Counted from the stretch's first letter, positions 17,615 to 26,417 are shown. The stretch: DNA of 64,000 nt from Sphingomonas natans (GCF_030546695.1 NZ_JAUOTP010000003.1:434001-498000); one strand, 5' to 3'. Program-made: numbers and translations. Notes: a model not told the origin generated them from the letters alone.

Positions 17615-18595
17615 TCAGAAGCCGGCGTCATCGATCATGCTTTGCATGACGCCGATATAATATTCGAGACTGCGGGCGAAGATCGTCAGCTTGGGATCCG
17701 AACTTCGGCCGCTCGCGAACATGTTGGCACCCTCGGCGATAATCGCCGCGAGCTTTCCCATCTGCGCGATTTCGTGCCAGACCAGTCCTTCGGCCGACCG
17801 GCCGGAGATTTCTTCCCAAAGCGCGATCACCTCATCACGCACGAGCATTCCCGACAATTTGTAGGCACGGGTCGCGGCGTGATGTTTGCTTTCGAGCGCG
17901 TAGAGCATGTACCCCAGATTGGCGAGCGGCTCGCCGTTCAGCGCCATCTCCCAGTCCAGCACCGCGCCGACCTGGCCATCCACCCACAGGATGTTGGCCA
18001 ATTTGCTGTCGCCATGGATGAGGCCCGGCGGGCCGCTGCGCGGCGCCGGTACGCTCAGCAGCCGGTCGAACAGGCCGGCCAGTCGCGGGCTTTGCGCCTT
18101 CAGCGCGAAGGCGCGCCAGGTTCGCGCATCCTCTTCGGGCGCTACCGGCGCGCCCAAGATGTCGAGCGGCGCCAGGCGCGAGAGCCCGGCATAAGCGGCG
18201 ACCCACTGGCGGCAGATATCGGCCCGCAGGGCGTCACTGCCCTCTGCAAACCAGGCCTGCATCTCAAGGTCGTCGATCGCTTCGCCGGGCAGGCGCTCCA
18301 TCACGAAGAACGGGACGCCCAGAATCTCCGGCGTGTCGCAGATGGCGACGATCTTTGGCACGCGCGGTGCGTCCGGTCGCCGCCCGAGCTCTTCATAGAT
18401 GCGCGCCTGGGCGATCACGTCGTGACCGTCGAGCATCGCCCCGGCAGAGGGCGGCAGGCGCAGGATGAGGTCGAGCCCTTCGATCCGGTAGGTCTCGTTG
18501 GAGAATCCGGTTGTGAGCGAGACGATGCGCGTGATGCGGTCGCCATCTGGCAGGTAATCGCGCAACGCACGCGCCATCACCTCGACATCAGCCAC
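17615..18595 (-). CDS. APH-type phosphotransferase, acyl-CoA kinase-like, copy A
   Basis: A 326-residue aminoglycoside-phosphotransferase-fold kinase. Seen: the N-lobe LTTGFSNETYRIEGLDLILR, the linker PFFVMERLPGEA, the catalytic loop HGDSKLAN (H194, D196, N201) and the metal-binding D214 in LDWE. This subgroup (phosphotransferase family, ACAD10/11 N-domain and LvaA) includes kinases that phosphorylate 4-hydroxyacyl-CoAs. There is no resistance-gene context here, and catabolic neighbours make an acyl-CoA or other intermediate the likelier substrate. It is upstream of, and close to, DRSWG copy A. Confidence 0.83.
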   Translation of the reverse strand: MADVEVMARALRDYLPDGDRITRIVSLTTGFSNETYRIEGLDLILRLPPSAGAMLDGHDVIAQARIYEELGRRPDAPRVPKIVAICDTPEILGVPFFVMERLPGEAIDDLEMQAWFAEGSDALRADICRQWVAAYAGLSRLAPLDILGAPVAPEEDARTWRAFALKAQSPRLAGLFDRLLSVPAPRSGPPGLIHGDSKLANILWVDGQVGAVLDWEMALNGEPLANLGYMLYALESKHHAATRAYKLSGMLVRDEVIALWEEISGRSAEGLVWHEIAQMGKLAAIIAEGANMFASGRSSDPKLTIFARSLEYYIGVMQSMIDDAGF

Positions 18596-18732
18596 GTCTG
18601 CCTCTCCCCGAACTTTTTTTCCGAAGCGACATACAGCCTGTATCTCGCTTTCCTGTCAAACCGGCCGGGGCGCTGGAAACGGAAAAACGGGCGGGTCGAG
18701 GCCATCCATCACGGGATCCGCGCCCGGGCCGC

Positions 18733-20286
18733 CTAGACGGCTTCCTGCGCGGTCCGCTCGGCGATCATGTCCCGGATTAGGCGGCGGGCCACCTTGTTGC
18801 TGGGAAGCATCGGGACTTCGTGGGGCGCGATCTGGATGTAGGTCTGTGGCGTCTTGTATCTCGACAAACGGCCGCGCAAATGACTGTCCAAATCGTTGAA
18901 ATCCAACACAGTCCCATCGCGCGACACGATTGCTGCGGCGACGCGTTCGCCGCGCCTTGCGTCGGGCAGTCCCACGACATAGGCCGCCTGGACGCCGTCG
19001 ATCTGCATCAATTCTTGCTCGACTTCGGCCGGAGAGACGTTGGATCCGGACGTCTTGATCATGTCGCCGCTGCGGCCGACAAAGTGGATGCGGGGACCGT
19101 CGAGGAGCCCAAGATCGCCGGTGCGATAATAGCCGTCGGCTGTGAAATAGTCCGCCCGCTCGAACTTGTGGAGGCCCGGCGTCAGCGCATAGCCGCGCAC
19201 CTGGATCTCGCCGACCTCGCCGTCGCCGACGGGCCGGTCGTCCGTGTCGGCCACGCGGACCTCGTAGCGCTCGGCGATATGATCGAGCGGCGCGCACAGC
19301 GGAAAGCCGTCCGCGCGCAACACGTCGCCATAGGCGTAAGGCCCGAACGTCTCGCTCATGCCCAGCGCCCAATAGGGCGTGGCCTGGGCCATCATGGCGA
19401 GGTCGTCGGCGGCCAGGACGCTGCCCATCGCGTGGCGGCTGCTCGTCGACGTGCCTTCCGTGCAGACCGTGCACGCGCCCGAGATGAGGCTCGGCAGGAG
19501 GACGATGCCCAGCCCGCCGACCCAGAACATGGGCAGGATGGCGGCCGCTTCCTGGCCGCGCACACGCTTGGTCATCCTCGCGATATAGTCGGCGCGAAAC
19601 AGAACCGGGCCGTGGAGATGCTTCACCCCCTTGGGCGCGGCCATCGACCCTGACGTGTAGATCTCCAGAAGCTGGTCGGTGGCATGAACGGCGTCCTCGA
19701 CGGCGCGCAACATGGCGTCGCTCACGCCGCCGGCCGCGTCGGTCAGCCAGGACCGCGGGTGGATGGACGCGGGCAGATCGGCGCCGTCGCTGACGATCCA
19801 GCGCAGATATGGCGCATCCGGAATTTGCAGATTGGCTGAGGTGGCGTTGGCCAGAGCGGGCAGCGCGTCGCACAGACGATCGACATAATCATGTCCCAGA
19901 AGCGAGCGCTGGACGATCAGACCATGGACGTCCGACTGTCGCAACACGCGCACGAGCTCGTCGGCCTTGACCAGAGTGCTCAGCGGGATGGCGATCGCGC
20001 CGATGCGCGCGATGGCGGCGAGCAGGACCGCGAAGGTCGGGCTATTGCCATAGATGAAGCCGATCCGGCATCCCTTGCCCACGCCGCGTCCCAGCAGGGC
20101 CCGGGCGAGTTCGGCGGACGCGCGCTCCAGCCCGGAAAAGCTGATGGCATCGTCCGGGATCGTCTCGGCGTGGAGAACGACCGCCGGTTCTTCGCCATAA
20201 GCGGCGGCAGCGGCGTGCAACAGCTTCGGAAAGGTATCGAGCCTTGCCGCGCCGAGCGCCGCCTGCGGACTCTCGTCTTCAACCAT
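18733..20286 (-). CDS. AMP-dependent acyl-CoA ligase
   Basis: A 517-residue adenylate-forming enzyme. The P-loop region is IYTSGSMAAPKGVKH, where the usual TSGST-x-x-PKG has Met in place of the second Thr. Other motifs are normal: MSETFGPY, GYYRTGDLGLL, GRSGDMIKTSGSNVSP and a C-terminal LPSNKVARRLIRDM with the catalytic Lys. It should activate a carboxylic acid to its CoA thioester. It lies between the two kinase/DRSWG modules: 137 nt before kinase A and 128 nt after the DUF1330 gene. Confidence 0.85.
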   Translation of the reverse strand: MVEDESPQAALGAARLDTFPKLLHAAAAAYGEEPAVVLHAETIPDDAISFSGLERASAELARALLGRGVGKGCRIGFIYGNSPTFAVLLAAIARIGAIAIPLSTLVKADELVRVLRQSDVHGLIVQRSLLGHDYVDRLCDALPALANATSANLQIPDAPYLRWIVSDGADLPASIHPRSWLTDAAGGVSDAMLRAVEDAVHATDQLLEIYTSGSMAAPKGVKHLHGPVLFRADYIARMTKRVRGQEAAAILPMFWVGGLGIVLLPSLISGACTVCTEGTSTSSRHAMGSVLAADDLAMMAQATPYWALGMSETFGPYAYGDVLRADGFPLCAPLDHIAERYEVRVADTDDRPVGDGEVGEIQVRGYALTPGLHKFERADYFTADGYYRTGDLGLLDGPRIHFVGRSGDMIKTSGSNVSPAEVEQELMQIDGVQAAYVVGLPDARRGERVAAAIVSRDGTVLDFNDLDSHLRGRLSRYKTPQTYIQIAPHEVPMLPSNKVARRLIRDMIAERTAQEAV

Positions 20287-20414
20287 CCGCGCCCCCTCCC
20301 CGTCTCGTTGCCGGCCGTTGGTTTCGCAACCGGCGCGACGGTCGGCTGCGCCACGACACGCCGGACCGGCGCCTGCTTTCGACTTCGTTTCGCGGACCGG
20401 CTTGATGTTCGACC

Positions 20415-20702
20415 CTACAGGCCCTCGGTCAGGGTCACCTGATAGCTGGCGCCTTTGAACCGGTGGGCACGAGCCTCCTGATAGGCCGGGCTCTGATACC
20501 AGCCGAGTGCCGCCTCCTTGTCCGGAAAGGCCAGCACGACCATGCCTTCATGATCCGACCCTTCGAGGATTTCTTGGGCGCCATAAGCGGCGAGCGGCGT
20601 GACGGGATGACCCGCGAACGTCGCGCCAACCTTGCTGGAATAGACATCCATCTCGGACTGGTCCGTCGTCGCTAGCCGGGTGAACACGAGATAGGTCGTC
20701 AT
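20415..20702 (-). CDS. DUF1330 family protein
   Basis: A 95-residue protein starting MTTYLVFTRLATTDQSEMDV, with a YGAQEILEGSDHEGMVVLAF core and ending in a segment like WYQSPAYQEARAHR. This is the DUF1330 pattern, a dimeric alpha-beta barrel of unknown biochemical role often found beside catabolic enzymes. It lies upstream of the CoA ligase and downstream of the LLM remnant. Confidence 0.8.
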   Translation of the reverse strand: MTTYLVFTRLATTDQSEMDVYSSKVGATFAGHPVTPLAAYGAQEILEGSDHEGMVVLAFPDKEAALGWYQSPAYQEARAHRFKGASYQVTLTEGL

Positions 20703-20848
20703 GATTTTCCTCTTCCGCGGACATCCGCACCGAGCGAGAGTCTGTCGCCTTCGTCTTTAGCCCACCGGCCACAGCTTCGAAGACGGATTGACCGTTCTGC
20801 GGCAGCCGGCGCCCCACTTACCGCCCGGGCGATAGCGACACGGTCGCG

Positions 20849-20968
20849 TCAGGCCGGCAGGGCCGCCGCGAGCTCCCGCCAGGCGGGCAGGAGCACGGCA
20901 ACGTCCGGTTCCGGCGTCGGGCCCACCACCTGGAGACAGGCATGGTCGGCGCCCGCCGCCAGATGGTG
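20849..20968 (-). pseudogene. C-terminal remnant of a luciferase-like F420-dependent oxidoreductase
   Basis: Reading the minus strand, about 40 codons run LAAGADHACLQVVGPTPEPD and then, after four residues, PAWRELAAALPA before a TGA at 20849-20851. This matches the extreme C-terminus of TIGR03620-type luciferase-like oxidoreductases, where an AGADHVxxQV strand is followed by a final W-R-x-L-A helix. The match stops at about 20968. The codons before it look unrelated and run directly into the next gene's end at 20995, so the rest of the gene is missing. It is a likely relic of a deletion or rearrangement. Confidence 0.55.
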
Positions 20969-20994
20969 GGATTGAAAGCAGGGATCGGATCGTT

Positions 20995-21429
20995 TCACAT
21001 GCGGGGTGCGCGTCGCTCCTCGACCGTGCGCAACAGCCCCCAGATCCGCGCGTTCAGGTCCTGCGCCGCCGCGCGCCGATCGACCTCGATCTCGGCCTGC
21101 AACGCGATCAGCACCGTGCGCAGGCGGCCGTTCGCGCCGTCCAGTTCGCTGATCCGCAGACCAGGGTCGACCGATGCGGCCGCCTCGGCAAGGCGGGATG
21201 ACAGATCGCCGTCGACGAGGCTGACTGCATCGGCGAAGAGCTGGCGCATTTCCTGATTTTCCCAGACGCGCACTGCCGCTGCATCATCCACGGCGTTGGC
21301 GGCCACGCTCACCAGCAAGGTCGCCAACCGCGACATTTCCGCCGCGAAGCCCTCCGGGACTTCGGGCCTGATACGGTCGCGCAAGGTAGCGGCGACACCA
21401 TGCAGCAGCGTTTCGAGCGTGAGGTTCAT
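20995..21429 (-). CDS. Small all-helical protein partnered with the kinase, LvaB-like candidate
   Basis: A 144-residue protein, predicted almost entirely helical (LLHGVAATLRDRIRPEV, then several Ala/Leu/Arg-rich helices), with no signal peptide or membrane segment. Its start overlaps the stop of the kinase gene by 4 nt, so the two are translationally coupled. Small helical proteins next to APH-type acyl-CoA kinases include LvaB of Pseudomonas putida, which LvaA needs for activity. I infer a similar partner role from context and general character, not from a firm sequence match. Confidence 0.6.
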   Translation of the reverse strand: MNLTLETLLHGVAATLRDRIRPEVPEGFAAEMSRLATLLVSVAANAVDDAAAVRVWENQEMRQLFADAVSLVDGDLSSRLAEAAASVDPGLRISELDGANGRLRTVLIALQAEIEVDRRAAAQDLNARIWGLLRTVEERRAPRM

Positions 21430-22442
21430 GCAGCGATACCGCGCTCGGTCATGAGCGTCAGGATCAGATTGCGATGAAAATGCCCCGCGCGAATGCCGGA
21501 CATCGCGACGACCATTTCACGTGCCTCGCCGTGCGTGAAACTGGCTTCGGCGGTCGTCCAGATGGCGCAAGCCTTGACCGCAGAAAAGAGCCGCCACCAG
21601 TCGAGTGCAAGCCGGTCCACGACCAGACCGCTCGATGCCTCCCATTCGCGCAAACCCTCTTCCAACGCGAGATGGCGGGTCATCGGCCAGAAGGGATCGA
21701 TCGCCCAGGCGACATCCTCGAGCGGGTCGCCGACGTGGCACATTTCCCAGTCGAGGATGGCGCTGATGCGGCCGTCCGGCGTGAACAGAAAATTGCCGGC
21801 GCGATAGTCGCCATGAACGATGGCCGGCTTGACGGGGCCAGGCGGCGGATGGCGGCGTAGCCAGCGGATGGCGGCATGGACGATCGGTTCGGGAACGTCT
21901 TCGCCCTTCTCGAGGATTGCGGTCCACCAATCCAGCTCCCGCGACCACAGGTCGTCGTCCGCCTTGCCGTTCCGTATCTTGGCCAGGCCCAAAACGCGGT
22001 GGTCGAGCGCGGCAAGGGTGCCCAGGTGGCGCCAGAAGGCCCGCGCGACGGCGTCGCTCTGACCGTCATAGGGGTCTGCGGACGCATAGAAATGCCCTGG
22101 CTTGCCCGGCATCAGATCCATGATGAAAAAGGGCCGATCGAGCCAGCACGGCTCCGTTTCGAAATGATAAGCGCCCGGCACCGGGACGCCGTGACCCGCC
22201 AGCGCGCGATAGACCGTGAATTCGATGTCACGCTCTGCCACGACAAGACCGGCTGGCGGTGCGCGACGCAGGATAAGGTTGCGCTCGACCGCGCGCCCCT
22301 CTTCCTCCCACGTCGCCCGGAACCGATAGGTCTCCTGGCTGCTCCCGCCCTGGATGCGGGCAAGGTTCGTGACGGACAGGTTGCGCGCGCCGGGTTGCTG
22401 ATGGGCGAGATAGTCGGCGAGCCGCCGTTCCAGTTCGCTCAT
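21426..22442 (-). CDS. APH-type phosphotransferase, acyl-CoA kinase-like, copy B
   Basis: A 338-residue kinase of the same family as the one at 17615-18595. Seen: IQGGSSQETYRFRA as the nucleotide-binding turn, ERNLILRRAP with the ATP-binding region, PFFIMDLMPG, the catalytic HGDYRAGN (H210, D212, N217) and metal-binding D231 in ILDWEMCHVGDPLEDVAW. The last segment is highly typical of the ACAD11/LvaA-like subgroup. It is coupled by 4-nt overlaps to DRSWG copy B upstream and to the small helical protein downstream. Confidence 0.87.
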   Translation of the reverse strand: MSELERRLADYLAHQQPGARNLSVTNLARIQGGSSQETYRFRATWEEEGRAVERNLILRRAPPAGLVVAERDIEFTVYRALAGHGVPVPGAYHFETEPCWLDRPFFIMDLMPGKPGHFYASADPYDGQSDAVARAFWRHLGTLAALDHRVLGLAKIRNGKADDDLWSRELDWWTAILEKGEDVPEPIVHAAIRWLRRHPPPGPVKPAIVHGDYRAGNFLFTPDGRISAILDWEMCHVGDPLEDVAWAIDPFWPMTRHLALEEGLREWEASSGLVVDRLALDWWRLFSAVKACAIWTTAEASFTHGEAREMVVAMSGIRAGHFHRNLILTLMTERGIAA

Positions 22443-23539
22443 GGCGCGTCGAACATGCCGGTGAAGCCGCGCGCGGGATTGGGTCCCATGCTCAGCGATT
22501 CGAAGGTTCCGATACCGCCGACTGCGCGTCCGTCGGGTGTCTCCATTCGCAGTCGCGCGAAGGCCTCGGTGTGCAGATAGGGCGGCGCGTGGTCGGTGAC
22601 CTCGTCGGCCCGGATCTCGTCATAGCCAATCGCGAACGGCCCCTTGTTGAAGCCATGTCCCCACTCGGGATGCATGTAGCCGACGCCCGAAAGATAGATC
22701 CTCTTTTCGGCCTGAATCTCAACACGATAGGCACGGCCGGCATCGTCGAAGGCGGTGATGACGCCCTCTCTCGGCCAGCGCGTTCCGGGATGTTCGGTCG
22801 TTGCGATCGTCGGCGCATGGAGATGTTCGACCCGCCCGTCATCATGCACCATGACCAGATCGCGATGCCAGATCGCCCCCTGCTCGTCCTCGTTGAGATA
22901 GAAATGGACGATGCGGTCCTCGAGATGGGCCGGCACCCAATACCAGTGGAATTGCCGGGTCGGCGCTGGCACCATTTCCTGCGGATCGCGCAGACCGACG
23001 GCGCGCATACCCCAGGACCGATCGCGCGAGCCGATGACGCCGGCCTCCTCGGCGCTGATGTCCTGTCCGCCCGCGTGCAGCCAGCCCGAATAGCGGCCGA
23101 GCTGGGTCAACCGGCTATAGTCCATCGTCACCCGCGGCCCGTTGCGTCGGGTCGAGCGCACTTCCTCGACGGGCGCATGCCGCCCTTCGAACACCAGATC
23201 GGCCGCGATCTGGTGCTCATTGTCGGCGACGACCAGGCGAAGCCGCCTGAGCGGCTCGAGGATCTCGATCCTGATCGGACCGACCTCGATGTCCATCCGC
23301 TCCATGTTCAGATGCCGCGAGGCGCGCAGGTTATATTGGACGTCGCCGATCCGGACCGCGAAAGCTGCGTCCATGATGTTGAGGTTGGGATAGACGCCGA
23401 GCGCGAAGAGAAAGAACAGGGACCCGTCGGCGGAATAGCCGTTGAAGAAATAGCGGTCGTAGAAATTGCGCTCCGTTCCGGCGAACGCGATCGGGTCCGG
23501 TGTCTGATGAATGGGATAATCGTCGCCCTTGCTCAGCAT
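22439..23539 (-). CDS. Unknown 'DRSWG' protein, copy B
   Basis: A 366-residue protein of unknown function and a paralogue of the one at 16428-17597. Shared blocks are YPNLNIMD (residues 50-57), RASR, VGPIRIEILEP, a YSGW turn and SRDRSWGMR (171-179). C-terminal parts also correspond loosely (HLEDRIVHFYLNEDE region; MHPEWGHG). The many aromatic residues and the duplicated beta-rich look suggest a two-domain beta barrel, possibly lipocalin-like, with a hydrophobic ligand. No secretion signal. It lies 54 nt after the MDR reductase gene and overlaps kinase B by 4 nt, so it belongs to that operon. Confidence 0.75.
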   Translation of the reverse strand: MLSKGDDYPIHQTPDPIAFAGTERNFYDRYFFNGYSADGSLFFLFALGVYPNLNIMDAAFAVRIGDVQYNLRASRHLNMERMDIEVGPIRIEILEPLRRLRLVVADNEHQIAADLVFEGRHAPVEEVRSTRRNGPRVTMDYSRLTQLGRYSGWLHAGGQDISAEEAGVIGSRDRSWGMRAVGLRDPQEMVPAPTRQFHWYWVPAHLEDRIVHFYLNEDEQGAIWHRDLVMVHDDGRVEHLHAPTIATTEHPGTRWPREGVITAFDDAGRAYRVEIQAEKRIYLSGVGYMHPEWGHGFNKGPFAIGYDEIRADEVTDHAPPYLHTEAFARLRMETPDGRAVGGIGTFESLSMGPNPARGFTGMFDAP

Positions 23540-23593
23540 TGCCAGGCATCCTCCAGATTGATGCGGCCGGTGCGTCCGGCCGGCTGTTTGCTG

Positions 23594-24703
23594 TTAGGGT
23601 CGGATCACAAGCCGCTGGTGAAGGTCTCCGCCGGCGATCCGCCGATGAGCCGACGCCGCGTCCTCGAGCGCCACGACCTCGGGTGCGGGCAAGGCGAGTT
23701 GGCCCGTGTCGATGAGCGCGAGGAGATGCTCGGCGTCCGCGCGATACTCGGCAGGAAGCGCGGCGCGCCGCAGGTTGATGTCGTAGAACAAGGTGCGCCG
23801 CTGGGTTCCATCGGCTGCGCCCTCTTCGTTCCAGCCTGTGTTGAACTGCTCGAGCGACCGCATCGCTTCGGTCGACGGTGCCCCCGATTCCAGAAAGTCC
23901 TGCATGCCATAGCCGGCAAGAACGCCGCCCTTTGCCAGGACCGCCCAGCTCGTCTCCCAGCTGCTTCCGCCGACGGCATCGAAGGCCGCGTCCACGCCTT
24001 TGCCATGGCTGGCGGACAGGATCGCCGCGCGCAGATCGTCGCGCCGATAGTCGAGCGCGAGCGCGCCGAGCCTTTCCACGAGGCCCAGCTTCGCGCCGGA
24101 ACTGGTCCCGATCACGGTCAGACCCAGAATGCGGCCGAGCAAGACCAGCAGACGGCCCACCGCCCCACTCGCTCCCACGACCAATATGGTCGATCCTGGC
24201 GCCAGCGAGACGCAGCGGGTCAGCAATTGCCACGCGGTCACCCCCATCAGGGGTATCTCGACGGCCGCGAGCATGTCGACGCCCACGGGGACTCGCACGA
24301 GATCGGCCGCCGGTCGGACCAGATATTCGCTATGGCCGCCATGCACGGGCATGTCGCAGACGCGGTCGCCAGTCTCCCATTGGGTGACCCCGGCGCCCAG
24401 CGCGTCGACCACTCCGGCAATGTCATAGCCGGGCGTGAACGGGAGACCGCCCTTGTAGAGCGCATATCGCCCCCGCCGGACGATCGTGTCGGTATAGCCC
24501 GTACCCGCCGCCTCGACGCGGACGCGCACCTCCCCCTCGCCCGGCTCGGGCAGAGGGCTCGCACGCTCGACCGCGAGCACGTCGGCGTCTCCGAAGCTGC
24601 GCGCGACGACCTTGCGATAGTCGGCCGAAGGACCCGGTGCCGGCGCCCCGCCCGGCGCTGCGTCATCCTTGGGCGGGCGGGCGTCGGTGTCAGGCAGTGC
24701 CAT
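23594..24703 (-). CDS. MDR family NADPH:quinone/enone oxidoreductase
   Basis: A 369-residue medium-chain dehydrogenase/reductase. Seen: the N-terminal GroES-like domain with PFTPGYDIAGVVDALGAGV, then the Rossmann segment STILVVGASGAVGRLLVLLG and a downstream VDAAFDAVGG. It lacks the zinc-binding residues of alcohol dehydrogenases and looks like the zinc-free quinone oxidoreductase/enoyl reductase group. The N-terminus has a Pro/Ala-rich extension of about 30 residues. The ATG at 24701-24703 overlaps the upstream amidohydrolase by 14 nt. Confidence 0.83.
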   Translation of the reverse strand: MALPDTDARPPKDDAAPGGAPAPGPSADYRKVVARSFGDADVLAVERASPLPEPGEGEVRVRVEAAGTGYTDTIVRRGRYALYKGGLPFTPGYDIAGVVDALGAGVTQWETGDRVCDMPVHGGHSEYLVRPAADLVRVPVGVDMLAAVEIPLMGVTAWQLLTRCVSLAPGSTILVVGASGAVGRLLVLLGRILGLTVIGTSSGAKLGLVERLGALALDYRRDDLRAAILSASHGKGVDAAFDAVGGSSWETSWAVLAKGGVLAGYGMQDFLESGAPSTEAMRSLEQFNTGWNEEGAADGTQRRTLFYDINLRRAALPAEYRADAEHLLALIDTGQLALPAPEVVALEDAASAHRRIAGGDLHQRLVIRP

Positions 24704-26417
24704 GGCGCAGCAGCTTTCCCGGAGTTGCCTGGGTGCATTCGCCGTCGATGAATGTGACGACGCCGTTGACGATGATGAAATGATAGCCGGTCGCCTTCTG
24801 GACGAGGCGCCACTCGCCTGCGGGATAGTCCCACAACCGCTCCTGCGGCAGCGACCCGATGGCGTCAGCATCATAGACGATGACGTCGGCGGCCATGCCT
24901 TCGGCGAGATATCCGCGGCCCTTCAGCCCTGCAGCCCGTGCGGGCGAGGCGGACAAACGCCAGTGCGCCTCCTCGAGCGAGAGCAGGTCATGGTCGCGCG
25001 ACCACAAGCCCAGCAGGTCGGATGGGAAACGCCCGGTCGTGACGAACTTGGTATGCGCGCCGCCATCGCTGATGCCCGGCAGACCGGTCGGCACCTTGAT
25101 GATCTCCTGCATGTTTTCCGGCGGCGTGACGATCATTTCCGTCTCGAAGCCGCTCTGAAGGCCGCCCCAGACCGCAATGTCGAGCATGACGTCGAGCGGA
25201 TGCTTGCCTTCCCGGACGGCGATCTCCCCGATCGAGAAGCCTTCATACCGTTCCTGCAGCGCCAAGCCGTCCGGCACGTCGAGCGGGATCCAGGCGACCT
25301 TGATGCGGTCGACCACATAGCCCGAGGAGAACAGCCCGCCGCGCTCCTCATGGATCGCCTTGAGCGCGGTACGCCGCGCGGGATCCTTGAACTTCTCGAG
25401 CTTCTCGGCGACCGTCCCTGTGCAGATCTCCTTCCACGCAGGGATGGCGTCGGCCAGATTGTAATCCTCGAACGTGAACTGCGAGGCGAAATTGACCGTC
25501 TGGGCCTGCGCGTAGATCCGCACGCCGTCGACTTCGTTCAGCGTCTTGAGACGAGCGATGGCCTCGCGCGGCTGGATCTTGGCGCCCCCATGCTGGTTGA
25601 GCGCGCCTTCCGCCATCAGCGCGTTCCAGATGGCGGGCCGCCCGCTCTCCCGGGCGATCAGCTCGGCATTGTCGAGCTCGCCGGTCATCTGCGAAATGCC
25701 GCGGCCCGTGCTACCCATGGTCCTCGAAAAGGCGGTGAGGTCGCGCCGGCTGATAAGATCCGTCACCATCGGCGTGCCGTCATGATCGAGCTGGACGTTG
25801 CCCACATCGCCCATGATCTGGATGCTGAACCCGCAGCCGCCCGCGTCCATGCCTTCCAGCAACAGATCGCACATCTGCTGGAGCTCGTCCTCGGTCGCGT
25901 CCCGCTTCTTGGCTTCGTCGATGCCGATGACATAGCCGTAGATCGGCGCCAGCGGCACGAACGACATGACGTTCACGCCCTTGGGCGCCCGCTCCACGCT
26001 GTCGAGATATTCGCGATAGGTGACCCAGTCCCAGGGCATGCCCTGACGCATCGTCTCCAGCGGCACGGCCTCGTTCCGGACAAGGCTGAGCATGGCGCGC
26101 TCGCGATCCTCGGGCTTGCAGGGCGCAAAGCCGAATCCGCAATTGCCGATCACCACGCTGGTGACGCCGTGCCATCCGGACATCGTGCACCACGGATCCC
26201 AGAAAAGCTGGCTGTCATAATGGGTGTGAAGATCGATGACGCCCGGCGCGACGATCTTGCCGTGCGCGTCGATGACTTTTTCGCCAAGTTCTGCCGGAAT
26301 GGCGCCGCCCATCGTGACGATCAGGCCATCCTTGATGCCGATGTCACCGCGATATCGCGGTGTCTGGAGACCGTCGATCACAGTCCCGTTCTGAATGACG
26401 ATGTCGTACGTGGCCAC
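24690..26417 (-). CDS. Amidohydrolase, N-acyl-D-amino-acid deacylase family
   Basis: A 575-residue metal-dependent amidohydrolase. Seen: the N-terminal DIVIQNGTVIDGLQTPRYRG beta sandwich, the metal motif GVIDLHTHYDSQ, VVIGNCGFGFAP with the metal-bridging Cys typical of D-aminoacylases, and the late catalytic Asp in ISDGGAHTKF. Members hydrolyse N-acyl-D-amino acids or related amides. In this setting it may release an amino acid from a conjugated substrate, but that is inference. It is the first gene of a minus-strand run with MDR, DRSWG B, kinase B and the small protein. Confidence 0.85.
   Translation of the reverse strand: MATYDIVIQNGTVIDGLQTPRYRGDIGIKDGLIVTMGGAIPAELGEKVIDAHGKIVAPGVIDLHTHYDSQLFWDPWCTMSGWHGVTSVVIGNCGFGFAPCKPEDRERAMLSLVRNEAVPLETMRQGMPWDWVTYREYLDSVERAPKGVNVMSFVPLAPIYGYVIGIDEAKKRDATEDELQQMCDLLLEGMDAGGCGFSIQIMGDVGNVQLDHDGTPMVTDLISRRDLTAFSRTMGSTGRGISQMTGELDNAELIARESGRPAIWNALMAEGALNQHGGAKIQPREAIARLKTLNEVDGVRIYAQAQTVNFASQFTFEDYNLADAIPAWKEICTGTVAEKLEKFKDPARRTALKAIHEERGGLFSSGYVVDRIKVAWIPLDVPDGLALQERYEGFSIGEIAVREGKHPLDVMLDIAVWGGLQSGFETEMIVTPPENMQEIIKVPTGLPGISDGGAHTKFVTTGRFPSDLLGLWSRDHDLLSLEEAHWRLSASPARAAGLKGRGYLAEGMAADVIVYDADAIGSLPQERLWDYPAGEWRLVQKATGYHFIIVNGVVTFIDGECTQATPGKLLRHGTA

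Noticed and set aside
17615-22442. Aminoglycoside resistance phosphotransferases
   Set aside because: The catalytic HGD...N motif is shared, but the sequences and catabolic neighbours fit the ACAD11/LvaA-like subgroup, not drug resistance.
22571-24751. A 726-codon open frame on the plus strand
   Set aside because: It is antisense to the DRSWG B and MDR genes, has no recognisable domain, and arises because GC-rich codon use keeps the opposite strand open.
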